DNA from: Chryseobacterium nepalense
GTDB taxonomy: Bacteria > Bacteroidota > Bacteroidia > Flavobacteriales > Weeksellaceae
Reading direction: 5' to 3'
Length of the DNA: 64,000 nucleotides
Assembly: GCF_023195755.1 (NCBI RefSeq)
Contig: NZ_CP096203.1
Span: 2,232,001-2,296,000, forward strand
Translations under genes and position numbers: made by a program
Part shown: in pieces, positions 1-8,882 of the stretch
How positions within the stretch are numbered: position 1 is the first letter of the stretch
Layout of the letters: every line of letters starts with the position of its first letter
The notes under the pieces: model-generated
Told to the model about the DNA's origin: nothing
The model's database searches: none
The model's input: the letters and a program-made list of their open reading frames with translations, nothing else

Positions 1-1
1 T

Positions 2-1951
2 TTTAATGAAGCTGCATTCAATCAGTTTAATGATAATTTAAATAAAGATTACACTCCGTTAAGCCTTAAAGAGTATGAACAGATAAAAGCACTGCAAGTC
101 TCTGAATTCCTGAGTGAAGAAAACGGATTTTATACTGTATCGAATGTCGTAAAAGTAGATGAAAGCAAAAGAAACGCTTTTATTAAAGATGTTGAAAAAA
201 AACATGACGTTCTTGCCATCGACCGGCAGCAGATGAATGAAAACTTTCTGGGACTGCTGAAACGCGATTTTAACACCCTGATCAATTATTCCCTTTTAGC
301 CATTGTTTTAACGATCATTGTGTTTTTCAGAAATTTTGAACTCACGCTTCTCACCATGTTCCCGATTGTCCTTACCGGTATAGTCACGGCAGGGATGTTA
401 TATTTTCTCGGGTTAGAACTTAATATTTTCAGTACGGTGGTATGTACATTGGTTTTCGGAGTGGGAGATGATTTCAGCATCTTCCTGACCCAAGCTATGC
501 AAAAGGAGCATACGACCGGCAAAAATGAACTTCCTACATACAGAACCTCAATTATTCTGGCGGTTTTCACCACTATTTTGTCTATTGGTTCACTGATCTT
601 CGCCAAACATCCTGCCCTTCATTCATTGGCTTTGGTAGCTTTAATAGGAATGTTTTCGGTAATTGTTATTACGTCAACCTTATATCCTTTCTGGTTCAGA
701 TTACTTATTACCAACAGGGCAAGAAAAGGACTCTCTCCTATTACATTAAGGCTTTTTATACATTCGGTGCTGTCTTTCCTTTATTACGGATTGGGAGGAT
801 TGTTTTTTTCTCTGTTTATCAGTCCATTTACAAAGAATTCCAAAGGCGGAACTTTAAACTTTTTTAAATTTATTTCTGCGAAATTTTTAACTTCTGTCTT
901 GTTTACCAATCCATGGGTAAAGAAAAAGATCATTAAAGCTACGGATGAAGATTTCAGCAAACCGGCCATCATTATTGCCAACCATACCTCATTCCTTGAT
1001 ATACTTGCAGTTGCAATGACTACACATAAGTTTGTTTTCCTTGTTAATGACTGGGTATATCAATCACCTGTTTTCGGAAAAATGGTGAGGGCATTAGGAT
1101 GCTATCCTGTTTCCCAAGGTATAGAAAATGGTATTGATAAGTTAAAAGATAAAGTAGACCAAGGATATTCTCTCGCTGTGTTCCCGGAAGCAGAACGTTC
1201 CTACACAAACGATATTAAAAGATTTCATAAAGGGGCATTTTATCTCGCTGAGCAATTCGGATTGGATATTGTACCGGTTTATATTCACGGAAATTCCGAG
1301 GTATTGCCGAAAGGAGATTTTATCATTTACGACGGATCCATTATCGTAAAAATTGGCGAAAGGATAAAAAAGGAAGATGAAAGCTTCGGGAAGAATTATT
1401 CTGAACGTACCAAAAAGATTAACGCTTACTTCAGAAAAGAATTTGCCATTCTGCGAAATGAACTCGAAGATGAAAATTATTTTAAGAAAAAACTGTTTTT
1501 AAGCTTTTTATATAAAGACAATGAAGTGGTGAGCGCCGTTAAAAAAGATTTTGAAAACAATAAATCAATCTACTTTGAACTCGGCAAGCATATTCCGAAG
1601 AACGCGAATATCCTTCACATCGCAGACGATTTCGGACAGAAAGACATTCTGCTTACGCTTCAGCAGGCAGAAAGAAAAATATTCAGTTTCATAAAAGATG
1701 TTGAAAAAAGACAGATTGCCCAACAGAACTATCTGGTCAAAAGAAGAAAGATCAGCTACATCAATGATTTTGAAGAAATCACAAAAAACATTGACATCCT
1801 GTTGATTTCAGATGAAAACTTCAGCATCAATGCGCTGGAAAAACTTCCTGAAACCATTATCTTTTGTAATGCAAAAAATAATATATTAGATAATGCTGAT
1901 TATTTATTAAAATTCAGTTATGGATCATTAAAAATATTTACTTCACAATAA
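2..1951 (+). CDS. MMPL exporter / lysophospholipid acyltransferase fusion, C-terminal part (5' end outside window)
   Basis: The reading frame is open from base 2, so the start lies left of the window. The visible part begins with a soluble stretch, then the last membrane segments of an MMPL/RND-type lipid exporter (about window residues 90-250, including a VFGVGDDFSIFLTQ segment). A PlsC-type acyltransferase domain follows, with NHTSFLD (the HX4D site) and FPEAERS, a variant of the usual FPEGxRS. The last ~170 residues resemble a class I SAM methyltransferase fold, but the glycine motif I is degenerate (ILHIADDFG), so that activity is doubtful. Such triple fusions are known in flavobacterial pigment clusters. 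The likely role is moving or acylating the finished pigment at the inner membrane. It lies 43 bp before darA on the same strand. Confidence 0.85.
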   Translation, partial: FNEAAFNQFNDNLNKDYTPLSLKEYEQIKALQVSEFLSEENGFYTVSNVVKVDESKRNAFIKDVEKKHDVLAIDRQQMNENFLGLLKRDFNTLINYSLLAIVLTIIVFFRNFELTLLTMFPIVLTGIVTAGMLYFLGLELNIFSTVVCTLVFGVGDDFSIFLTQAMQKEHTTGKNELPTYRTSIILAVFTTILSIGSLIFAKHPALHSLALVALIGMFSVIVITSTLYPFWFRLLITNRARKGLSPITLRLFIHSVLSFLYYGLGGLFFSLFISPFTKNSKGGTLNFFKFISAKFLTSVLFTNPWVKKKIIKATDEDFSKPAIIIANHTSFLDILAVAMTTHKFVFLVNDWVYQSPVFGKMVRALGCYPVSQGIENGIDKLKDKVDQGYSLAVFPEAERSYTNDIKRFHKGAFYLAEQFGLDIVPVYIHGNSEVLPKGDFIIYDGSIIVKIGERIKKEDESFGKNYSERTKKINAYFRKEFAILRNELEDENYFKKKLFLSFLYKDNEVVSAVKKDFENNKSIYFELGKHIPKNANILHIADDFGQKDILLTLQQAERKIFSFIKDVEKRQIAQQNYLVKRRKISYINDFEEITKNIDILLISDENFSINALEKLPETIIFCNAKNNILDNADYLLKFSYGSLKIFTSQ

Positions 1952-1994
1952 TAAATATGAAAAGCATATTTTTGTAAACGGATAAAAAGAATTA

Positions 1995-2909
1995 ATGAAA
2001 AAGAATATACTTGTTATATATTATACTCAGTCCGGCCAGCTGGAAGATATTGTAAAAAATATGGCTCAGCCATTTGAAGAGAAAAACCTGGAATATGAGG
2101 TAACGTACTATAATATACAACTGAAAAAAGATTTTCCTTTTCCGTGGTCAGGTGATGTATTTTTCAATACTTTTCCTGAATCTTATCTGCAGATACCCAG
2201 TGAAATTCTGCCGCCACCGGAAGAAGTTCTGAATAAAAAATTTGACCTGGTCATTTTCGGATACCAGGTCTGGTATTTAACCCCGTCCATTCCCATTATT
2301 TCTTTTCTGAAAAGTGGCTTTGCCGAAAACATTCTTAAAGATACTCCGGTTATTACTGTTTCAGGAACAAGAAATATGTGGATGTTTTCCCAGGAAAAGC
2401 TTAAAGTATACCTGAAACAAATGCAGGCTAAGCTTGTAGGAAATATTGCGTTGGTAGACAGACACGATAATTACACCAGTGTCCTTACCATCCTTCGCTG
2501 GATGACTACCGGAAAAAAGGAAAAATCCGGTATGCTTCCTGCAGCAGGAGTTTCAGATGAAGAGATTAACGGCGCCGGAAAATACGGCAGAATTATTGAA
2601 AAACATTTTTCCGCCAATACACTGGGAGCACTACAGCCGGATCTTGTAAAAAACGGAGCCGTAGAAATCCGTGCCTTCCTGGTGAGAGTAGAAAAAGTAG
2701 GCAATAAAATTTTCAAAGTATGGTCCGGCCTCATCATGAGGAAAAAAGAAAAGCGACCTTTGCTGATCAAATTCTTTAAGGTATATTTGATGGCCGCAAT
2801 ATGGATTGTATCACCCATAGTTCTGGTATTACATTTGCTTACAGCACCTATCTTTTGGTTTAAAAGAAAAAAACAAAGAGAATATTTACAAGGAATTAAT
2901 ATAAAATAG
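1995..2909 (+). CDS. darA: DarA, dialkylresorcinol condensing enzyme
   Basis: This 304-residue protein begins with a flavodoxin-like fold (NILVIYYTQSGQL near residue 5) and ends with a hydrophobic membrane-anchor segment (about residues 265-290) followed by a basic tail. This architecture, and the position directly before a FabH-like ketosynthase, match DarA of the dialkylresorcinol pathway, where DarA and DarB produce 2,5-dialkylresorcinols, the alcohol half of flexirubin. A possible -7 box TATTTTTG sits at 1967-1974. The stop lies one base before the darB start, so the two genes are surely co-transcribed. The flavodoxin part may bind FMN and act in ring aromatisation; that is inference. Confidence 0.85.
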   Translation: MKKNILVIYYTQSGQLEDIVKNMAQPFEEKNLEYEVTYYNIQLKKDFPFPWSGDVFFNTFPESYLQIPSEILPPPEEVLNKKFDLVIFGYQVWYLTPSIPIISFLKSGFAENILKDTPVITVSGTRNMWMFSQEKLKVYLKQMQAKLVGNIALVDRHDNYTSVLTILRWMTTGKKEKSGMLPAAGVSDEEINGAGKYGRIIEKHFSANTLGALQPDLVKNGAVEIRAFLVRVEKVGNKIFKVWSGLIMRKKEKRPLLIKFFKVYLMAAIWIVSPIVLVLHLLTAPIFWFKRKKQREYLQGINIK

Positions 2910-2910
2910 A

Positions 2911-4050
2911 ATGAACGACGTATTTATTACAAAAGCTTCAACATACTTGCCGAATGAACCGGTTTCTAATGATGAAATGGAAACGTATCTTGGCTATATA
3001 AATGACAAACCGTCAAAAGCAAGAGCTTTAATTCTAAGAAACAACAAAATTACAACAAGGTATTACGCTTTAGACAAAGAAGGAAAACCTACCCACACCA
3101 ATGCCCAGATTACCGCAAAAGCCGTAGAAGGTCTTTTTGATGAAAATTTTGGTAAACAGGATATCGAGTTGCTTTCTTGCGGAACTACTTCTGCAGATCA
3201 GATCCAGCCTTCTCATGCATCCATGGTTCACGGAGAGCTTAATCTCAATAAGTCAATCGAGATTAACACCTCAACAGGCCTTTGTAATTCTGGGATGAAT
3301 GCCTTTAATTACGGTTTTCTTTCCGTAAAAGCAGGGGTTAAGGAAAATGCCGTTTGTGTAGGCTCGGAAAGATTTTCAGCATGGATGACTGCCGATAAAT
3401 TCAATCATGAAGCAGAAAATTTAAAACTGCTTGAAGAAAGACCTATTATTGCATTCAAAAGAGAATTTTTAAGATGGATGCTTTCCGACGGTGCAGGTGC
3501 GCTGCTTCTTGAAAATAAACCAAGACCCAACCAAACTTCCCTGAAAGTAGAATTCATTGATTTTTATTCTTACGCCCACGAGATTGAAGCATGTATGTAT
3601 GCCGGATGCGAAAAACAGGAAGACGGAAGCCTGAAATCTTGGGCAGATTATTCTTCGGACGAATGGCTGAAACAATCCATCTTTGCTCTTAAACAGGATA
3701 CAAAAATTTTAGACCAGTATATTTTGGTAAAAGGTGCCGAAAGTTTAAGATCATCTTTCGATAAGCACAATCTTGACCCAAATACAATAGACCACGTACT
3801 GGCGCACATTTCGTCAGGATACTTTAAAGAAGGATTGAAAGAAGAATTTGCCAATGTAGGATTGGATTTTCCTTGGGAAAAATGGTTCTATAACCTTTCC
3901 GAAGTAGGAAATATTGGTGCCGGTTCTATTTTCATCGCTCTTGAAGAACTAATGAATTCAGGAAAATTGAAAAAAGGAGAAAAAGTACTTCTTTGCGTGC
4001 CGGAAAGTGGAAGATTTGCCTACTCTTGTGCCCTCTTAACTGTTTGCTAA
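2911..4050 (+). CDS. darB: DarB, FabH-type 3-oxoacyl-ACP synthase III
   Basis: This is a 379-residue ketosynthase III. The active-site cysteine is C125 in STGLCNSGM, the histidine is near residue 290 in HISSGYF, and the asparagine lies in GNIGAGS near residue 333, giving the complete C-H-N triad of FabH enzymes. In the Dar pathway DarB condenses two fatty-acid-derived beta-keto intermediates, and the ring then forms with DarA. Together they make the dialkylresorcinol half of flexirubin. The gene starts one base after the darA stop, and the next gene starts immediately after its own stop, so it sits inside a tight operon. Confidence 0.88.
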   Translation: MNDVFITKASTYLPNEPVSNDEMETYLGYINDKPSKARALILRNNKITTRYYALDKEGKPTHTNAQITAKAVEGLFDENFGKQDIELLSCGTTSADQIQPSHASMVHGELNLNKSIEINTSTGLCNSGMNAFNYGFLSVKAGVKENAVCVGSERFSAWMTADKFNHEAENLKLLEERPIIAFKREFLRWMLSDGAGALLLENKPRPNQTSLKVEFIDFYSYAHEIEACMYAGCEKQEDGSLKSWADYSSDEWLKQSIFALKQDTKILDQYILVKGAESLRSSFDKHNLDPNTIDHVLAHISSGYFKEGLKEEFANVGLDFPWEKWFYNLSEVGNIGAGSIFIALEELMNSGKLKKGEKVLLCVPESGRFAYSCALLTVC

Positions 4051-4482
4051 ATGGAAAACCGACTGCCTACATCCGATCAGAATTTTGTTGAAAACCTGAT
4101 TCCTCAGCGGTTTCCTTTTGTAATGGTAAACAGCATCGCAGAATATTCGGAAAGTCATATTGTTTCAGGATTTATTCCGACGCAAGAAAACATTTTTATT
4201 CAGAACGGAATTTTCCAGGCTTCAGGATTGCTGGAACATCAGGCACAAAGTGTAGCGCTTCATACCGGCTATAAATTCTATCTTTCGGGAAAAGAAGCGC
4301 CTACCGGATATATCGGCGCTGTTAAATCGTTTGAGGTAAACAAGCTTCCGGAAACGGGAGATGAGTTAGTATCCGAAGTTTTCATTATTAATGAAATGAT
4401 GGGTGTAACTTTGGTAGATGTCATCACAAAAGTCAATGACGAGGTTGTTGCAAAATCTCAGATGAAGACTGTAGTCATGTAA
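4051..4482 (+). CDS. Hotdog-fold protein, FabZ/ApeP-like dehydratase (divergent)
   Basis: This 143-residue single-hotdog protein has a FabZ-like start (LIPQRFPFVMV, where FabZ has LPHR.PFLLVD) and a conserved helix ASGLLEHQAQS that carries the usual acidic residue. The canonical GHFPGxPVxPG loop with its catalytic histidine is replaced by an ENIFIQNGIFQ segment. It therefore resembles the atypical dehydratases of aryl polyene clusters more than housekeeping FabZ. It starts at the base after the darB stop. It is a paralogue of the next gene, and the pair may form a heterodimer. Dehydration of 3-hydroxyacyl-ACP during polyene extension is the likely role but is not proven by motifs. Confidence 0.75.
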   Translation: MENRLPTSDQNFVENLIPQRFPFVMVNSIAEYSESHIVSGFIPTQENIFIQNGIFQASGLLEHQAQSVALHTGYKFYLSGKEAPTGYIGAVKSFEVNKLPETGDELVSEVFIINEMMGVTLVDVITKVNDEVVAKSQMKTVVM

Positions 4483-4572
4483 TATTTGAATTAAAAATTT
4501 CGTGATCTTGGCTAAGTAAAATCGAAGATTTGTGGTAGTCAAACGACTCGCGAACTTAAAATATATCATTTA

Positions 4573-5016
4573 ATGGAAATCAAGGAAGAAAACATCATCA
4601 ACATCCACAATTTTCTCCCGCATCGCGACCCGATGCTGATGGCAGACTATATCATGGAACTGACTAAAGAAAAAGTGGTAACTTCCTTTGAGATTCAGCA
4701 AAACAATATTTTTGTACACAATAACGAATTTGCTGAAGCCGGCCTTATTGAAAATCTTGCACAAACCTGTTCTTCAATTCTGGGACAAAGTTTTTTTGAG
4801 AATCCTGACACAGATACCAAAGTGATTGGCTTTATTACCTCCATCAAAAAAATAGAAGTGCATGCACTCCCAAAAGTAGGTGATAAAATTATTTCCAGAG
4901 CCTCGCTCATTTCACAATTCGGGAATATATGCAATATCTTTTGCGAAACTTTTCATAATGACCAGCTTTTGATCAGAGCTGAAATCAATTTGTTTATTCA
5001 AGAAGTAAAAAGCTAA
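4573..5016 (+). CDS. Hotdog-fold protein, second FabZ/ApeP-like dehydratase
   Basis: This 147-residue hotdog protein is a paralogue of the preceding gene (compare QQNNIFVHNNEFAEAGLIE here with the TQENIFIQNGIFQASGLLE segment there). It keeps the N-terminal LPHRDPMLM motif, including the histidine that its neighbour lacks, and the acidic residue in LIENLAQT. The GHFPG loop is again missing. The 90-bp gap before it holds no recognisable element. The two proteins keep different parts of the classic motifs, so a mixed dimer with one competent site is an attractive but untested idea. It is probably part of the polyene dehydration system. Confidence 0.75.
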   Translation: MEIKEENIINIHNFLPHRDPMLMADYIMELTKEKVVTSFEIQQNNIFVHNNEFAEAGLIENLAQTCSSILGQSFFENPDTDTKVIGFITSIKKIEVHALPKVGDKIISRASLISQFGNICNIFCETFHNDQLLIRAEINLFIQEVKS

Positions 5017-5021
5017 AGCCC

Positions 5022-5426
5022 ATGAAAAAGCAAGACCTTCCGCAAGACGAAAGCAATCTTAAATCCGCAAACATGACCGAAGTTCTGTATGTTACGGATG
5101 AAAATGACAATTATACCACCGCCAACAGCATTGGCTGGGATGCCAAAAAAGCGGCGCTGGAAGAATCCATGGAACTCATCCATGAAAGAATTGAAGAAGC
5201 AAAGCAAAACGTAGCCAATAATATCGTAAGTCCTATTGTCTATTTCATGGAGCTCAATAAAATGGATCTTCAGGTGTTGGCAGCCTACGTAGGAATGTGG
5301 CAGTGGCGGGTAAAAAGACACGGAAAACCAAAAATATTTAAAACACTAAGCGACTCTGTACTGAAAAAATATGCTGATACATTCGGTATTACGGTAGACG
5401 AACTGAAAAATTTCAACGGTAAGTAA
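5022..5426 (+). CDS. Conserved flexirubin-cluster protein with XRE-like helix-turn-helix C-terminus
   Basis: I do not recognise a named family. The 134-residue protein has an acidic N-terminal half with a helical stretch rich in Glu and Lys (about residues 45-75). Its C-terminal ~55 residues (from MDLQVLAAYVGMWQWRVKRH to the end) read like a divergent XRE/Cro helix-turn-helix: LAAYVG as first helix, WQWRVKRH in place of the recognition helix, and VLKKYADTFGITVDELKNF matching the last helix of that fold. It starts 5 bp after the preceding stop. It could be a cluster regulator or a structural subunit. No other transcription factor is visible in the cluster, which makes it worth noting. Confidence 0.7.
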   Translation: MKKQDLPQDESNLKSANMTEVLYVTDENDNYTTANSIGWDAKKAALEESMELIHERIEEAKQNVANNIVSPIVYFMELNKMDLQVLAAYVGMWQWRVKRHGKPKIFKTLSDSVLKKYADTFGITVDELKNFNGK

Positions 5427-5459
5427 ATTATCGTTGAAAAGTAATAAACCAAGCTAAGA

Positions 5460-6455
5460 ATGAAAATTAATTTTGAACACCATCAGACTGCGCATTGCGA
5501 AAACGGTGTTGCTTCCAATTTATTATTAAACAAAGGGTTAAAACTAAGCGAGCCCATGATCTTCGGAATCGGTTCCGGATTATTTTTTGTTTACCTCCCT
5601 TTTTTAAAAGTAAATTTTGCGCCCGGTTTCAGCTACCGTCCGATGCCGGGAGCCATTTTCAGCAAAGCCGCAAAAAGACTGGGAATTAAAATTAAAAGGC
5701 TTAAATTTTCTAATCCTCAGGAAGCTCAGAAAGCCCTTGAAAAAAACCTTGAAAATAATATTCCTACCGGCCTTCAGGTAGGTGTTTTCAACCTTACCTA
5801 TTTTCCTGAAGAGTATAAATTCCATTTCAATGCGCACAATCTTGTAGTGTACGGAAAAGAAGACGGGAAATTTCTTATCAGTGATCCCGTAATGGATTAT
5901 GTAACCACCCTCAGCGAAACCGAGCTGGAAAAGGTGAGATATGCCAAAGGAGCACTTCCTCCGAAAGGACACATGTACTACCCTACTTATATTCCGGAAA
6001 ACATTCATCTGGAAGAGGCTATTAAAAAAGGAATTAAAGATACCTGCAAAAATATGCTTGCTCCTGTTCCTATTGTCGGGGTAAAAGCGATAAGATGGGT
6101 CGCCAGAAGCATTCCGAAATGGGCTGAAAAAAAAGGTACAAAGACTACCAATCATTATTTGGGTCAGCTGATCCGCATGCAGGAGGAAATAGGAACCGGA
6201 GGAGGAGGCTTCAGGTTCATTTACGGAGCTTTTTTACAGGAAGCGGCTGTTATTCTCAAAAATGATGAATTAAAAGAACTGTCGAAAGAAATCACCATGA
6301 TTGGTGACCTCTGGAGAGATTTTGCAGTGGATATTGCCCGGGTTTACAAAAACAGGAATTCAAAAAGCGATATCTATAACAACCTTTCAAAATCAATGCT
6401 TCACATTGCAGATCTGGAAGAAGCTTTCTATAAAAAATTAAGAAAAGCAATATAA
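5460..6455 (+). CDS. BtrH N-terminal domain protein, possible acyl-ACP acyltransferase
   Basis: This 331-residue protein starts with the signature of the BtrH N-terminal domain: HHQTAHCENG with C13 as likely nucleophile, then a glycine-rich loop FGIGSGLFF. Later parts match the papain-like BtrH/DUF4872 arrangement (HNLVVYG near residue 128, and DPVMDYV). BtrH of butirosin biosynthesis transfers an acyl side chain from an ACP to its acceptor. By analogy this enzyme may take an acyl-ACP substrate in the pigment pathway, possibly to form the ester bond of flexirubin; that is inference. It precedes the ABC transporter genes with one base between stop and next start. Confidence 0.75.
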   Translation: MKINFEHHQTAHCENGVASNLLLNKGLKLSEPMIFGIGSGLFFVYLPFLKVNFAPGFSYRPMPGAIFSKAAKRLGIKIKRLKFSNPQEAQKALEKNLENNIPTGLQVGVFNLTYFPEEYKFHFNAHNLVVYGKEDGKFLISDPVMDYVTTLSETELEKVRYAKGALPPKGHMYYPTYIPENIHLEEAIKKGIKDTCKNMLAPVPIVGVKAIRWVARSIPKWAEKKGTKTTNHYLGQLIRMQEEIGTGGGGFRFIYGAFLQEAAVILKNDELKELSKEITMIGDLWRDFAVDIARVYKNRNSKSDIYNNLSKSMLHIADLEEAFYKKLRKAI

Positions 6456-6456
6456 C

Positions 6457-7212
6457 GTGGAACATTTTATTGAAATAAAAAATCTTTACAAAAAATATAA
6501 GAATGCAGAAGACTTTTCTGTAAATGATATTTCGCTGAATATTGCCAAAAACGAGATCTACGGAATTCTCGGGCCCAACGGAGCCGGTAAAACCACGCTT
6601 ATTTCCATACTTTCCGGATTGATTAAACCCACATCGGGACAATTTACCATTGACGGGCTTTCCCCCCAGAAAAACGGCTTTAAATTAAGGCAGATTATTG
6701 GTATTGTTCCTCAGGAATACGCTTTGTATCCTACTTTGACGGCAAGAGAAAACTTAATGTTCTTCGGAAGCTTGTATGGTTTAAGCCATAAAAATTTAAA
6801 AACTTCCATTGATGAATCTCTGGAAATCATGGGACTGTCAAAATTCGCCGATAAAAAAGTGGAACAATTTTCCGGAGGAATGAAACGCCGCTGCAACCTC
6901 ATCGCAGGAACCCTTCACAACCCGAAAGTTTTATTTCTGGATGAACCGACCGTAGGCGTTGACGTACAGTCTAAAAAAGCAATTATTGACCATCTTTTAG
7001 ATCTGAATAAAAAAGGAACCTGTATTATTTATACTTCACATCACCTTTCTGAAGCGGAAGAATTCTGTACCAAAATTGCTATTATCGATCACGGAAAAAT
7101 CCACGCAGTTGGAACTCCCGAAGAACTGGTAAACAAAGTAGGCAACGCAGAAAACTTAGAAGATGTTTTTATTTCATTAACCGGAAAAGAATTACGAGAT
7201 GTTGTTGTATAA
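6457..7212 (+). CDS. ABC transporter ATP-binding protein
   Basis: This 251-residue nucleotide-binding subunit of an ABC-2 type exporter starts with GTG at 6457, one base after the preceding stop. Visible motifs are Walker A GPNGAGKTT (about residues 38-46), Q-loop IVPQEYALYP, signature FSGGMKRR, Walker B VLFLDEPT, and the switch histidine in YTSHHLSEA. It overlaps the permease gene by 14 bp, so the two are translationally coupled. Its place inside the pigment operon suggests export of a flexirubin precursor or an associated lipid; the substrate cannot be read from the sequence. Confidence 0.92.
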   Translation: MEHFIEIKNLYKKYKNAEDFSVNDISLNIAKNEIYGILGPNGAGKTTLISILSGLIKPTSGQFTIDGLSPQKNGFKLRQIIGIVPQEYALYPTLTARENLMFFGSLYGLSHKNLKTSIDESLEIMGLSKFADKKVEQFSGGMKRRCNLIAGTLHNPKVLFLDEPTVGVDVQSKKAIIDHLLDLNKKGTCIIYTSHHLSEAEEFCTKIAIIDHGKIHAVGTPEELVNKVGNAENLEDVFISLTGKELRDVVV

Positions 7213-8464
7213 ACTGTGGCGAAGCTTTATTAAAGAAATTCTTCTCCTTAAAAGAGATATCGGAGGGATCGTCATCATTTTCGTGATGCCGTTACTGCTG
7301 ATTATTACCATTACTCTAATTCAGGATTCGACCTTTAAAAATATGGAAGGTTCAAAAATCCCGATTATATTTATTGATAATGACCAATCTGAAATTTCAG
7401 AAAGCATAAAGAAACAGCTTGAAAACAGTAAAACATTTGAGCTGCTGACCGATTTTAATGAAAAATCTGCTGAGACAGCCGTATTTGGGGGAGATTATCA
7501 GATGGCTATTGTTATCCCTAAAAATTTAACGAAAGACATCAACTCCAATATTGATTCTAAGGTTCAGTCTATTGTTAGCTCATTTGGATTAGAAACCGAT
7601 TCTACGGCGATAAAACAGAATACTTCAAAAGCAAAAGATATCCGCCTTTATTTCGATCCCGCAACCAATATCAGCTTCAAAAACAATGTGATGAATGCCG
7701 TGAATAAAATGGTTTTTGAGATCGAAAACAAAAAGATTTATAAAGCGTTTCAGGATCAGCTGGGAACTACGGAAGATCTAAAAAATAACAGCCTGATTGC
7801 CTTTAAGGAGATCACTCCGAAAAAAGGAAATATGGATGTATTGCCGAATTCCGTTCAGCATAATGTTCCGGCTTGGGCTTTGTTTGCGATATTTTTCATC
7901 GTCGTTCCGCTTTCTATTAATTTAGTTAAAGAAAAAAGCCAGGGAACAAGCGTGAGGGCAAGAATCAGTCCGACACCGTATTTCATTCATATTTTAGGAA
8001 AAACATTTACATATCTTATTATCTGTGTCATTCAGTTTTTGCTGATGGTTGCGGTAGGAATTTATCTTTTCCCGTATATGGATCTTCCGCAGTTTGATGT
8101 GACCGGAAAGATGTTTCCGTTAATTATCGTTACCATTTTCGCCGGATTAGCGGCTATTGGATTTGGGGTTTTGCTGGGAACTGTTGCAGATACGCAGGAA
8201 CAGTCAGCTCCGTTCGGGGCAACTTCAGTTGTTGTGCTGGCAGCAATCGGCGGAATTTGGGTTCCGGTTTTCCTGATGCCGGAATTTATGCAGACCATCG
8301 CTAAGTTTTCGCCGATGAACTGGGGCTTAAATGCGTATTATGATATCATTTTAAGAAACAGCGGAATCGGTGGTATTGCAAAAGAAATCATATTTTTATT
8401 TTTATTTTATATCGCTATGGTTGCTATTTCATTATTTTACGAAAGAAAACAAAATGCAGTCTAA
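7199..8464 (+). CDS. ABC-2 type transporter permease
   Basis: This 421-residue permease of the YhgE/drug-exporter type has one N-terminal membrane helix (about residues 20-42), a large extracytoplasmic domain (about 45-215), then five helices to the C-terminus. It is partner to the ATPase encoded just upstream with a 14-bp overlap. The stop overlaps the next gene start (ATG at 8454) by 11 bp, which continues the tight operon. It is probably the export channel for a pigment-related compound; substrate unknown. Confidence 0.9.
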   Translation: MLLYKLWRSFIKEILLLKRDIGGIVIIFVMPLLLIITITLIQDSTFKNMEGSKIPIIFIDNDQSEISESIKKQLENSKTFELLTDFNEKSAETAVFGGDYQMAIVIPKNLTKDINSNIDSKVQSIVSSFGLETDSTAIKQNTSKAKDIRLYFDPATNISFKNNVMNAVNKMVFEIENKKIYKAFQDQLGTTEDLKNNSLIAFKEITPKKGNMDVLPNSVQHNVPAWALFAIFFIVVPLSINLVKEKSQGTSVRARISPTPYFIHILGKTFTYLIICVIQFLLMVAVGIYLFPYMDLPQFDVTGKMFPLIIVTIFAGLAAIGFGVLLGTVADTQEQSAPFGATSVVVLAAIGGIWVPVFLMPEFMQTIAKFSPMNWGLNAYYDIILRNSGIGGIAKEIIFLFLFYIAMVAISLFYERKQNAV

Positions 8465-8882
8465 AGAAACTATATTAAGCTGTACCGAGGAAGTCCGTGT
8501 CCGCTTCAACGAAACAGATCCGCTTGGAATTGTTTGGCATGGGCATTATATTGTGTATTTTGAAGATGGAAGAGAAGCTTTCGGGAGACAACATGGTTTA
8601 ACGTATCTCGATATTCAGAAGGCTGGTTATGTAACGCCAATCGTTAAAAGTACCTGCGAACATTTTCTCCCACTGAAATACGGGGAAACGTTCAAGATTG
8701 TGACGACTTTCGTTAATGCGGTATCAGCGAAATTAATATATCAATACGAGCTTTTTAACGAAAATAATCAGTTGGTTTGTTCCGGAGAAACCATTCAGGT
8801 TTTCCTGGATTCCGATAATAATTTATGTTTGTACAATCCTGAGTTTTTTCAGAGCTGGAAAGATAAAATGGGATTACCATGA
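8454..8882 (+). CDS. Acyl-CoA/acyl-ACP thioesterase, 4HBT hotdog family
   Basis: The motif TDPLGIVWHGHYIVYFEDGR near the N-terminus matches 4-hydroxybenzoyl-CoA thioesterases, with the catalytic Asp in the TDPxGIVWH segment. I place the start at 8454 (protein starts MQSKETILSC, 142 residues). An upstream in-frame ATG at 8370 would add a hydrophobic stretch encoded inside the permease gene and is unlikely. The gene overlaps the permease by 11 bp and the next ketosynthase by 4 bp (ATGA). In the pathway it could release or proofread acyl chains from the ACP. Confidence 0.88.
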   Translation: MQSKETILSCTEEVRVRFNETDPLGIVWHGHYIVYFEDGREAFGRQHGLTYLDIQKAGYVTPIVKSTCEHFLPLKYGETFKIVTTFVNAVSAKLIYQYELFNENNQLVCSGETIQVFLDSDNNLCLYNPEFFQSWKDKMGLP

